In this document: piece by piece, positions 8,135 through 19,970 of the stretch
How the letters are laid out: each line of letters opens with the position of its first letter
Numbering within the stretch: position 1 is the stretch's first letter
Assembly: GCA_965226785.1 (NCBI GenBank)
Contig: CBDDEC010000001.1
Coordinates: 124,001 to 188,000, forward strand
Reading direction: 5' to 3'
Source of the DNA: CBDDEC01 sp965226785
Lineage (GTDB): Bacteria > Chloroflexota > Dehalococcoidia > UBA2979
Length of the DNA stretch: 64,000 nucleotides
Position numbers and translations under genes: made by a program
The notes under the pieces: generated by a model
What the model was told of the DNA's origin: nothing
Seen by the model: the letters and a program-made list of their open reading frames with translations, nothing else
Databases searched by the model: none

Positions 8135-8758
8135 GTGAATGGACACGAGCCGGCGACGGTCCAGCGCTTCGGGTTCCTGGCCTCGCTGACCCTCGTCACG
8201 GCGTTGGCGGTATTTGCGCTGATCGCGTTCGTGCACCCCTCGAGGGACGGCGATCCGCTGCGGCCGCGCGCGCTCATCGCTGATTCTGAGATCGAACCGG
8301 GCGAGGTGAGGACGTTCGTCTTCCATCGCGACGGCGTGACCGACATCGCGACCGGTCGCGCAGAGCACGCCCTGTTCCGGGTGCACCTCGTTCGTCTCGA
8401 CGACGGCGAGCTCAGGGCTTTCGATGCGCGGAGCACTCACCGCGGATGCACCACGGTGTGGCGCGAGCGGCAGCATCCCGCGCTCGGTCTGGCGTTCTAC
8501 TTCGATGACCCGTGCTCGGGCGCATTGTTCACCCTCGACGGCGCCGTGGTCTTCGGGCCGGCGCCGCGCGCGCTCGAACGGGTGCACGTCGAGGTGCGGG
8601 ACGGGCTGATCGTGGTCGACCCGTCGACCACCGCGCGGGGTGAGTCCAGGCCGGATGTTGAGCTCGGCTCCGCAACGCCCGCGCCGACGACCACCGCTGT
8701 CGCCGACCCCTCGGCGGAGAAACTAGCGCGCATATACTGGCGCGCCAGTGGCGAGTAA
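8135..8758 (+). CDS. Membrane-anchored Rieske-fold protein with degenerate cluster site
   Basis: A 207-residue protein from a GTG start with one N-terminal transmembrane helix (about residues 13-34). The rest resembles a Rieske domain: STHRGCTTVW in place of CTHLGCTLPW and DPCSGALF in place of CPCHGSRF, then GAVVFGPAPRALERV, the usual Rieske C-terminal strand. Of the four [2Fe-2S] ligands only the first His remains: box-1 Cys is Ser, box-2 Cys is Asp and box-2 His is Ser. Both structural disulfide cysteines are kept. It therefore probably keeps the fold but binds no cluster. The C terminus is Ala/Pro/Thr-rich. A PPOX-class gene follows 21 bp later. Confidence 0.6.
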   Translation: MNGHEPATVQRFGFLASLTLVTALAVFALIAFVHPSRDGDPLRPRALIADSEIEPGEVRTFVFHRDGVTDIATGRAEHALFRVHLVRLDDGELRAFDARSTHRGCTTVWRERQHPALGLAFYFDDPCSGALFTLDGAVVFGPAPRALERVHVEVRDGLIVVDPSTTARGESRPDVELGSATPAPTTTAVADPSAEKLARIYWRASGE

Positions 8759-8779
8759 CGGATCCCGAGGAGGCGCGCG

Positions 8780-9205
8780 ATGCCGGGCAGTCTGACGCCG
8801 AATGAGGTCAACGAGTTCCTGGACAGCCGGTCGGGATGGATCACGCTGACCACGCAGTCGCCGAGCGGGTACCCACACTCGGTGCCGATTGGGTACTTCC
8901 GGCGCGGCGAGGACATCTACATCGGCTGCCGCGCCCCCACGCAGAAGACTCGCAACATCGAGCGCAACCCGAAGGTCTCGCTGATGCTCGAGAGCGGTGG
9001 GTCGATGCAGGACATCAAAGGGCTGCTGATCCAGGGCGACGCTGCGCTCGTCCTGGACGACGCGGAGCGCCTCGAACTGATGCGCGCGGCCGCGACCGCC
9101 CGCGGGGTGGCCGAGGGGGATCTGCCCTCCGAGGTAGCGCCGGGCGGGGCGTACATCCATATACAGCCTCGACGCTACGTCTCGTGGGACTACTCGAAGA
9201 ACTGA
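8780..9205 (+). CDS. Pyridoxamine 5'-phosphate oxidase-like (PPOX/F420-class) protein
   Basis: A 141-residue split-barrel flavin/F420-binding protein. Family cues are GWITLTTQSPSGYPHSVPIGY, the IYIGCRAPTQKTRNIERNPKVSLML strand-helix unit and the C-terminal RYVSWDY. Such proteins reduce small substrates with FMN or F420, or bind heme or flavin. The Lys/Arg-rich QKTRNIERN is the usual phosphate-binding region. ATG at 8780 has a strong GAGGAGG site. Confidence 0.88.
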   Translation: MPGSLTPNEVNEFLDSRSGWITLTTQSPSGYPHSVPIGYFRRGEDIYIGCRAPTQKTRNIERNPKVSLMLESGGSMQDIKGLLIQGDAALVLDDAERLELMRAAATARGVAEGDLPSEVAPGGAYIHIQPRRYVSWDYSKN

Positions 9206-9239
9206 ACCCACATGTGCGCCTGCGCTCTTGCGTGCGCTG

Positions 9240-9266
9240 GTTACCTGCGCCTGTAACGTCAGTTAC
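9240..9266. promoter_or_regulatory. Triple GTTAC/GTAAC/GTTAC inverted elements upstream of a CxxC protein and a Crp/Fnr gene
   Basis: GTTAC at 9240, GTAAC at 9253 and GTTAC at 9262 form two overlapping inverted repeats: GTTAC-N8-GTAAC and GTAAC-N4-GTTAC. The latter has the 14-bp, N4-spaced geometry of Crp/Fnr-type operators. They lie 101 bp before the CxxC gene at 9367 and upstream of the regulator at 9741, so autoregulation is plausible. Inference from symmetry only. Confidence 0.35.
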
Positions 9267-9366
9267 GGCAGAAGTTGTGGTGACGCGAGAAGCTTGCTGT
9301 GGGGGTGAGATACGTCCTCCCTCGCCCCCACCTTGAACGCAACGCCGGCAAGGAGCGCGCGACCGG

Positions 9367-9678
9367 ATGGCACAGGCACATCGTCCCAAGACCGACGCGC
9401 CCGCACCGGCCTCACCGAGTGGAGCCGCGTCGCTGACCCTGTACGTCGAGGAGGGCTGTCGCGCCTGCTCGCACGCGCTGGAGGTGCTGGGGCGGGTCCA
9501 GCAGGAGTTTCCCGAGCTCGAGATCAGCACCATCGATCTGGGGAGAGTATCCTCGAAGGAGGTTCCGAACGGGGTCTTCGCGGCGCCGACGTTTGTTCTT
9601 GACGGCGAAGTCATCTCACTCGGGACCCCGACATGGGAGCGGATCGCGCCACTGCTACGAAGCGCGCTCAACACATGA
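9367..9678 (+). CDS. Small thioredoxin/glutaredoxin-fold protein with a CxxC motif
   Basis: A 103-residue protein: a roughly 20-residue Pro/Ala-rich leader, then LTLYVEEGCRACSHALEVLGR, a beta-alpha unit with a C-R-A-C redox pair, and later the cis-Pro region FAAPTFVLDGEVISLGTP. This is the thioredoxin fold in reduced form, like the small glutaredoxin-like proteins. No signal sequence is seen, so it probably acts in the cytoplasm. Its stop overlaps an ATG at 9675 in frame with the following Crp/Fnr gene, so the two are probably one transcript. A thiol sensor or partner for that regulator is possible, as inference. Confidence 0.8.
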   Translation: MAQAHRPKTDAPAPASPSGAASLTLYVEEGCRACSHALEVLGRVQQEFPELEISTIDLGRVSSKEVPNGVFAAPTFVLDGEVISLGTPTWERIAPLLRSALNT

Positions 9679-9740
9679 CGGCGCGCCCTCCGAACACCCA
9701 CCTCTCGGAGACGCACGCTCAGCACAGGCAAGGGGTGGCT

Positions 9741-10439
9741 ATGGTTGCCAGTCGCGAGTGGACCGAGGCTCAGCGCACGAAAGTGGCTTACCTCGTCGAA
9801 GCTGAACTCTTCCGTGGCCTCAACGCGGAAGACATGGCGGAGATCGAGCGCTCCACCTCGATGACCACGACGCCACGCGGGACGCTGTTCTTCTCGCCCG
9901 ACGAGGCGACCGAGGTGCTGTTCATCGTCAAGAAGGGCCGCGTCAACCTCTACCGCGTCACGGAGGAGGGCAAGAAGCTCGTCACGGCCACGATCGAGCC
10001 CGGCTCGGTCTTCGGCGAGATGTCGTTGATCGGCCAGGGGATGCACGGCACCTTCGCGGAGGCCGCGGAAGAGTGCACGCTCTGCGTCATGTCTCGCACC
10101 GATGTCGAGCGCCTGATCCGCGACCACCCGGAGGTCTCGCTCTCGCTCCTGGAGGTGATGGCGAGGCGCCTGACGGACGCCGAGGAGCGCTTGGCCGAGG
10201 TCGCCTACAAGTCGGTCCCCGCCCGCATCGCCACGACGCTGCTCCGCCTCGCCGGCGGCGAGAACGAGCCGGTGAGGCTGTCCCACCAGGACATTGCCGA
10301 CATGGTCGGCACCTACCGCGAGACCACCACGCGCATCCTCAACGAGCTACGCACCGACGGTCTGCTCGACCTCAAGCGCATGCAGATCTCGATCGTGGAT
10401 GTCGAGGGTGTGCGCAGGATCGCGAACGAGGCGGTCTAG
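9741..10439 (+). CDS. Crp/Fnr family transcriptional regulator
   Basis: A 232-residue regulator: a cyclic-nucleotide-binding-type beta barrel (about 15-130, with SVFGEMSLIGQGMHGTFAEA around the phosphate cassette) and a C-terminal winged helix of the Crp type (SHQDIADMVGTYRETTTRILNELRTDGLL as recognition region). The phosphate cassette lacks the usual R-S-A triplet, so cAMP binding is doubtful. A C-x-x-C pair (ECTLC) lies late in the barrel, but the N-terminal cysteine set of Fnr is absent. Start: ATG 9741 has AGGGGTGG upstream; ATG 9675, overlapping the previous stop, is the alternative and adds 22 residues. Confidence 0.9.
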   Translation: MVASREWTEAQRTKVAYLVEAELFRGLNAEDMAEIERSTSMTTTPRGTLFFSPDEATEVLFIVKKGRVNLYRVTEEGKKLVTATIEPGSVFGEMSLIGQGMHGTFAEAAEECTLCVMSRTDVERLIRDHPEVSLSLLEVMARRLTDAEERLAEVAYKSVPARIATTLLRLAGGENEPVRLSHQDIADMVGTYRETTTRILNELRTDGLLDLKRMQISIVDVEGVRRIANEAV

Positions 10440-10531
10440 CCGCCCGCTCGAGGCGTCAGCGCGCGTTCCTCAGACTTCGTCCTAACACTTCGTTCATGTA
10501 CTGCCGTCGTGGCGGCGCTAACCTCGATCGC

Positions 10532-11116
10532 ATGACTGTGGTGATCCGACGTTCGATCCTGATCGTTTCTGCGGCGCTGACTGGGCTGCTGCTGCTCGCG
10601 TGTGGCGGGACCTCGGACGAGCCGCGTTCAACGGACGCTGCAAGCGGCGCTCTGACGACCGCCGAGGCGCCTGCCGCCACGCCGTCGGAGGCGTCGGGCG
10701 AGGTCGCTGCCACGAGTGCTGATGGCTTGCCCTATGCCACCGGCCCGGCCGCCGTGGTCGCGGCGGGTTACGAACCCCCCGATGACCGTGTCGACTCGAC
10801 CGGCGCCTACCTCCCTGCAAACGGGAAGCCGACGCTCGTCTTCGTCGATGCCATCTGGTGACCGTTCTGCGGGATCGCGCGCCCCGTCGTGTACGGGCTC
10901 CGAGAGCAATACCAGGACCGCATCAACTTCGTGATCCTCGATTGGGACATCAACGACCAGAACGACCTCGCAGAAGATCTCGGCGTGCGGCGGCACCCGG
11001 CGTTCGGGTTCGTCTCTCCTGACGGCGAGGTGGTCCGCCGGCTATTTGGCCCCCAGCAGGAGGCGGTCCTGATCGAGGCCATCGACGAGGTCGTCGCCTC
11101 GACGGCCGGGTCTTAA
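10532..11116 (+). CDS. Thioredoxin-like lipoprotein, probable selenoprotein (TGA at 10859)
   Basis: Read through TGA at 10859-10861 the frame gives 194 residues. It begins with a lipoprotein signal, MTVVIRRSILIVSAALTGLL then LLAC (lipobox Cys near 24), followed by a Ser/Ala/Thr-rich linker and a thioredoxin domain from about residue 95. The active site reads FVDAIW-TGA-PFCGIARPVV; in homologues this is WCPxC, so TGA replaces the first redox Cys (position 110) and Cys113 is the resolving Cys. Downstream is normal thioredoxin: FVILDWDINDQNDLAEDLGV, then RRHPAFGFVSPDGEVV with the cis-Pro. A hairpin 20-37 nt after TGA fits a SECIS. It would act outside the cytoplasmic membrane in thiol redox. The alternative is a nonsense-mutated gene. 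Confidence 0.75.
10881..10898 (+). promoter_or_regulatory. Putative bacterial SECIS hairpin in the thioredoxin-like gene
   Basis: GCCC(C)GT and ACGGGC pair around CGTGT, with one bulged C. The loop G (10889) lies 28 nt after the TGA. Bacterial SECIS elements are stem-loops just 3' of the UGA, with a G in the apical loop 16-37 nt downstream. Confidence 0.45.
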
Positions 11117-11129
11117 CCGCGAGAGTTCG

Positions 11130-11882
11130 CTACCACTGCTTCCCGATGCCGCCGCGCTGGCCGTAGAAGCCGGCGGGCCAGTTGCGACCGGTGATCATCG
11201 CTTTGTCGATGTCCTCCTGCGTGGCGATGCCGGCGTCGACGATCGCATCCGCCTCGCGACGTGCCGCCGCGAAGATGCGGTTGAGGAGGAAGCCGTAGGT
11301 ACCGGGCGCATCCTTCACCATTGACACGACACGGCCGGAGGCCTCGGCGACGCTGACGCAGGCGTCGATGGTGTCTTGCGAGGTCTCGGGCGTGTAAACG
11401 ACCTCGCACATCTTCATCGTGGGCACCGGGTTCGAGTAGTGCATGCCCGCGAAGCGCGTCTTGCGCTCGGCCGAGACGTTCGCCGCGATCTCTGCGATCA
11501 CGAAGCCCGAGGTGTTCGAGGTGAAGATGGCGTCCGGCTTGATGATCGCGTCGATCTCGCCGAAGACCGCCTGCTTCAGGTCGAGGCGCTCCGGGACGGC
11601 CTCGATGATTAGGTCGACCTCGCTGAGGTCGCCGAGCTCCGTCGTGAAGCTGACGCGGCTCATCGCGGCGGCGCCGTCGTCGAACTCGAGTTTGCCAATC
11701 TCGACGGCGCGTTTGATGCCCCAGCGGCTCTCAAACACCGTTTCCCGCGTCGCCTCGTTGATCTCGTCGGTGAGGTCGCGGACCACCACGTCGAACCCGC
11801 CGAGGGCCGACACCTGGGCGATGCCGCCACCCATCACGCCGCCGCCGAGTACACCGATGGTTTTGACGTCTTCGAGGTTCAT
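11130..11882 (-). CDS. 3-hydroxyacyl-CoA dehydrogenase family protein
   Basis: A 250-residue NAD-dependent dehydrogenase. The Rossmann motif is TIGVLGGGVMGGGIAQVSAL at residues 8-27. The catalytic regions are FTSNTSGFVIAEIAANV and the His in RFAGMHYSNPVPTMKMCEVV, followed by the C-terminal helical domain beginning APGTYGFLLNRI. The protein ends with GFYGQRGGIGKQW, about 35 residues shorter than the typical 285, so the C-terminal dimer domain is reduced. Likely role: 3-hydroxybutyryl- or 3-hydroxyacyl-CoA oxidation. It converges on the thioredoxin-like lipoprotein with a 13-bp gap and forms a minus-strand run with the M20 peptidase and luciferase-like genes. Confidence 0.88.
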   Translation of the reverse strand: MNLEDVKTIGVLGGGVMGGGIAQVSALGGFDVVVRDLTDEINEATRETVFESRWGIKRAVEIGKLEFDDGAAAMSRVSFTTELGDLSEVDLIIEAVPERLDLKQAVFGEIDAIIKPDAIFTSNTSGFVIAEIAANVSAERKTRFAGMHYSNPVPTMKMCEVVYTPETSQDTIDACVSVAEASGRVVSMVKDAPGTYGFLLNRIFAAARREADAIVDAGIATQEDIDKAMITGRNWPAGFYGQRGGIGKQW

Positions 11883-11921
11883 GCTCTCGTCCTCCGTCGC
11901 GCCGTGCGCTGCGGTCGTTGT

Positions 11922-13232
11922 CTAGCCCGCGATGCCGCGGATCGTGTTGAACAGGATGCGAATGCCGAGGTGGAGATTCTCGATCGAGATCTTCTCGTCG
12001 TTGCCGTGGGCGCGCCCCACCTCGTCCGGTCCCATCAGCACCGGCGTGAAGCCGTAGGCGGCTACGCCGTTGCGTCGGAATACGCGTGAGTCAGTGAAGC
12101 CGGTCGAGACACCCGGCACCACCACGAGGTCTTCGATCGCTTCCTTCGAGACCTCCGTCATCACGCGGTAGAGCTCCGTGTCGAGGCGAGACGGTGGCGT
12201 CGAGGACTCGAAGACGCGCTCGATGTCGATGCGCTCGTCGTCAATGACCTCGCGGATCTCTTCGACGAAGACGTCGGGGTCGTAGCCGGGCACGAGGCGG
12301 ACGTCGAGCGTGGCGCTCGCCTCCGCCGGGATCACGTTGTGCTTCACGCCGGCGTCGAGGCTGGTCAGCGAGATCGAGTTCATCTGCACCGACTTGATGC
12401 GCGGATTCTCCTCGGCGAGTTCCGCCAGCGCCTCGTCGGTGGGCTCTTGCTCCATCACGCCGGCCTCGTGCAGTTGCTGGAAGTACTCGCGCACCTCCGG
12501 CGCGGGCGCCAGCGGCCGCTCCCATTCCTGTACACGCCGTAGTGCTTCGACGAGGCGGTCCGCGGCGTTGTCGTCGTGCGGCACCGAGCCGTGGCCCGGG
12601 CGGCCCGTGGTGTAGAGCCGGAGCCAGAGCGGCCCCTTCTCCGACACGCCGATATTCATCACGTTGCGCTCGACGCCCATGATCTCGGTCGAGCCGGAGC
12701 CGCCCTCGTTGATCACGTACTCCACGTCGAATAGCTCAGGGTGCTCGCGGTCGAGGTACTCCACGCCGTAGGCGCTCCCCGCCTCCTCGTCGGCCACGGC
12801 GACGAACACGAGGTCACGCCCGAGCGGGAGCTGGTGGCGGTGGTGGAGGATGAGGCAGATGAGCTCCATGATGCCCATCCCCTTCATGTCCGATGTCCCG
12901 CGCCCCCAGATGTACCCGTCCTTGATCGCCCCGCCCAGGGGATCCTCGGTCCAGTGCTCGCGCTCGAAGGGGACGACGTCCGTGTGGTTGAGCAGCAGCA
13001 GGGGCTTCCCGCGGCTGCCGTCGCTTTCGAGGCGTGCGACGAGCGTGGCTCGATTCTCGCCCGGGTCGTACAGCTCGTAGGGGATGCCCTCGGCATCGAG
13101 GATGGCGCCGATCCACTCGCAGGCGCGTGTCTCATTGCCGGGCGGGTTCACGGTGTCGACGCGGATGTAGTCGGAGAGCAACTCCACGGCCCACTCGTTG
13201 ATGCCATCCCAGTCGATGTTCGCCTCGCTCAT
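11922..13232 (-). CDS. M20/M25/M40 family metallo-hydrolase
   Basis: A 436-residue dizinc amidohydrolase or peptidase. Metal-site motifs are LLLNHTDVVPFE (first His-x-Asp), GRGTSDMKGMG (bridging Asp) and VADEEAGSAYGVEYL (catalytic Glu-Glu). A central dimerisation domain contains the conserved RPGHGSVPHDDNAADRLVEAL. Substrates in this family include N-acyl amino acids, carnosine-like dipeptides and succinyl-diaminopimelate; this one is uncertain. It lies 27 bp downstream of a luciferase-like monooxygenase on the same strand. Confidence 0.92.
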   Translation of the reverse strand: MSEANIDWDGINEWAVELLSDYIRVDTVNPPGNETRACEWIGAILDAEGIPYELYDPGENRATLVARLESDGSRGKPLLLLNHTDVVPFEREHWTEDPLGGAIKDGYIWGRGTSDMKGMGIMELICLILHHRHQLPLGRDLVFVAVADEEAGSAYGVEYLDREHPELFDVEYVINEGGSGSTEIMGVERNVMNIGVSEKGPLWLRLYTTGRPGHGSVPHDDNAADRLVEALRRVQEWERPLAPAPEVREYFQQLHEAGVMEQEPTDEALAELAEENPRIKSVQMNSISLTSLDAGVKHNVIPAEASATLDVRLVPGYDPDVFVEEIREVIDDERIDIERVFESSTPPSRLDTELYRVMTEVSKEAIEDLVVVPGVSTGFTDSRVFRRNGVAAYGFTPVLMGPDEVGRAHGNDEKISIENLHLGIRILFNTIRGIAG

Positions 13233-13259
13233 GGCCCCTCCGGCTGCTCTGCTCGCCAG

Positions 13260-14120
13260 CTAGTCGAATGCCTGCTTGAACGCCTCGATGGCGGCGATGT
13301 GCTCGCCCGGGGTGCCGCGTCCGACGCCCATGGTGTTCACCGAGACGTGTGTGGCGCCGGCCTCGGCCCAGCGATGCGTCAGTTCGACCGCCGCCTCCGG
13401 GCCTTCCGGCGCGATGCTGACGCGGCACTCGATGCCGATCGAGGCTGGGTCGCGGCCCGCACTCTCCGCCGCCGCATGGACGCGCTCGAGGCCCGCGGCG
13501 AGGTCATCGGGGTCGCGGTACTGCGGGAACCAGCCGTCGGCGATACGGCCGACCCGGTCCATCACCACCTCAGACATGCCGCCCATCCAGACCGGGATGT
13601 TGCCGCCGGGCGGCCGCGGGTTGATGCCCGCGAGGGTGACTGTGTGGTGCTGACCATCGAACGAGACCGTGTGCTCGGCCCAGAGTGCACGCATCACTGC
13701 GATCTGCTCCTCGACGCGGCGACCGCGCGTGCGGAAGCTCTCGCCCAGCGCTTCGTACTCGACGGCGTTCCAGCCGACCCCGATGCCGAGGCGGAAGCGA
13801 CCCTCCGTGAGCACCGCGACCTCGGCGGCCTGTTTGGCGACGAGGGCGGCCTGGCGCTGCGGGAGGATGATGATGCCGGTGACGAGCTCGAGGTCCGTCA
13901 GCGCCGCGAGGTAGCCGAACAGCACCAGCGGCTCGTGGAACAGCGTCTCGACGGTGTAGGGGCCGCGGAAGCCGCCCGGCCGCTCCGGCTCGGCGCCGAG
14001 TACATGGTCGTAGGCCAAGAGATGCGCATAGCCAGCGGCCTCTGCCGCCTCGGCGTACGCGCGGACGCCCGAGGGCTCCGCCCCGATCTCGGTCTGAGGG
14101 AACACAACACCCAGTTGCAT
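13260..14120 (-). CDS. LLM-class F420-dependent oxidoreductase
   Basis: A 286-residue bacterial-luciferase-like TIM barrel. Markers: MQLGVVFPQTEIGAEPSGVR, then HLLAYDHVLGAE, LVTGIIILPQRQAALVAKQAAE and RFRLGIGVGWNAVEYEALG, which are the standard F420/FMN-binding strands of this family, and NIPVWMGGMSE. Such enzymes use reduced flavin or F420 to oxidise or reduce organic substrates. Start ATG 14120 lies 121 bp from the divergent DMT transporter at 14242. It heads the minus-strand run 14120-11130. Confidence 0.93.
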   Translation of the reverse strand: MQLGVVFPQTEIGAEPSGVRAYAEAAEAAGYAHLLAYDHVLGAEPERPGGFRGPYTVETLFHEPLVLFGYLAALTDLELVTGIIILPQRQAALVAKQAAEVAVLTEGRFRLGIGVGWNAVEYEALGESFRTRGRRVEEQIAVMRALWAEHTVSFDGQHHTVTLAGINPRPPGGNIPVWMGGMSEVVMDRVGRIADGWFPQYRDPDDLAAGLERVHAAAESAGRDPASIGIECRVSIAPEGPEAAVELTHRWAEAGATHVSVNTMGVGRGTPGEHIAAIEAFKQAFD

Positions 14121-14241
14121 CGCCGCCTCCGATGCTGCCGGTGCGGCGAGTCGCCGCCCGCGCCATCCTTCATGCGCGGCGAGGCGCTGTCAAACCGCGG
14201 ACGGCGGCCGACGCCCGGGCCTGCGGTGGTAGCCTCCCGCG

Positions 14242-15162
14242 GTGTCACCTCGAACCTTGCTGGTGCTCGCGGTCGGTGTCGTCGCCGTTTCCTGGGCGGC
14301 GCCGCTGATCCGGCTCGCCGAAGATGCGCCGGTGCTCGTCATCGCCTCGCTGCGTCTCGCGATCTCCTCGCCGCCGATGATCGCCGTCGCCCTGGCGACC
14401 AGCCGCCGCGACATCGGACGGCTGTCGCGGCGCGAGCTGCTGCTGCTGGCGGTTGCCGGAGTCGCGCTGGCGGCGCACTTCGGGTTCTGGGTCGCCTCGC
14501 TACAGCGCACCTCGGTGCTGGCCAGCGTCGCGCTCGTCACGATGCAGCCGGTGTTCGTCGGCATCGGAGCGTGGGTCGCCTTCGCGGAACGTCCGTCGCG
14601 GCGGGTTGTGCTCGGCGGGTCGATCGCGATCGCGGGTGCGCTCCTGCTCGCCGGGCTCGACCTCGGCGACCGCCGATCGCTCGTCGGTGACCTGCTCGCC
14701 ATCCTCGGCGCCACGATGTCCGGCGCGTACTTCGTGATCGGCCGCGGGTCGAGGGCCAGCGTCTCGACGGCGACCTACGGGGCCGTTGTCTACTCCGTCG
14801 GGGCGCTGGTGCTGCTCGCGTTGGTGGTGGCGACCGGCACGAGCCTCGGCGGCTACCCGCGCGAGACGTATCTGTACATCGCGCTGCTCGCGGTCGTCTC
14901 GCAGTTGATCGGCCACAACGCTTTCAACTGGGCGCTCGCCAGCGTGCCCGCGGTCCTCGTAGCGGTCGTCATCCTCGGCGAGCCGGTCGGTGCAGCACTG
15001 ATCTCGACAGTCGTACTCGACGAGGTGCCGGGCATCCTCGAGTGGCTGGGCGCGGCGACGGTGCTCGTCGGCGTCTATGTCGCGCTGCGATCACCGTTGG
15101 GGGGAGACGGCGCTCGCGGAGGAACAGGGCGTGACGCAGTAGCCCGTCGGTACGAGACATAA
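14242..15162 (+). CDS. DMT-superfamily (EamA-type) transporter
   Basis: A 306-residue membrane protein from GTG with about ten hydrophobic helices in two repeated EamA halves (about 3-135 and 145-290). Each half ends with a segment like SVALVTMQPVFVGIGAWVAFAE and AVVILGEPVGAALISTVVLDE, where the Glu/Pro pattern is characteristic. The C terminus is a Gly/Arg-rich cytoplasmic tail. It probably exports a metabolite or amino acid. It is divergent from the luciferase-like gene. Confidence 0.9.
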   Translation: MSPRTLLVLAVGVVAVSWAAPLIRLAEDAPVLVIASLRLAISSPPMIAVALATSRRDIGRLSRRELLLLAVAGVALAAHFGFWVASLQRTSVLASVALVTMQPVFVGIGAWVAFAERPSRRVVLGGSIAIAGALLLAGLDLGDRRSLVGDLLAILGATMSGAYFVIGRGSRASVSTATYGAVVYSVGALVLLALVVATGTSLGGYPRETYLYIALLAVVSQLIGHNAFNWALASVPAVLVAVVILGEPVGAALISTVVLDEVPGILEWLGAATVLVGVYVALRSPLGGDGARGGTGRDAVARRYET

Positions 15163-15329
15163 TGTCACCGAATTGGGTATGACAAGCCTCGTTCCGATCC
15201 TGTATGCTCGGCCTGTCTTTGTGACAGCAAGCGCAATCGTGGTGCCTCACGACGCATCTGGCGTCGAGGTATGATGGCTGTTCCTTGAGGGGCCGGACTC
15301 CTCGGAACTGCGCGAACTCGGAGCGGTGC

Positions 15330-19934
<4,605 letters not shown>

Positions 19935-19970
19935 CCCGCCGTTCCGCTCGGTCTGGGCTACCCGTTCTCG

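Noticed and set aside
12741..14690. 649-codon plus-strand frame over the M20 and luciferase-like genes
   Set aside because: Shadow frame; the minus-strand genes have clear family motifs.
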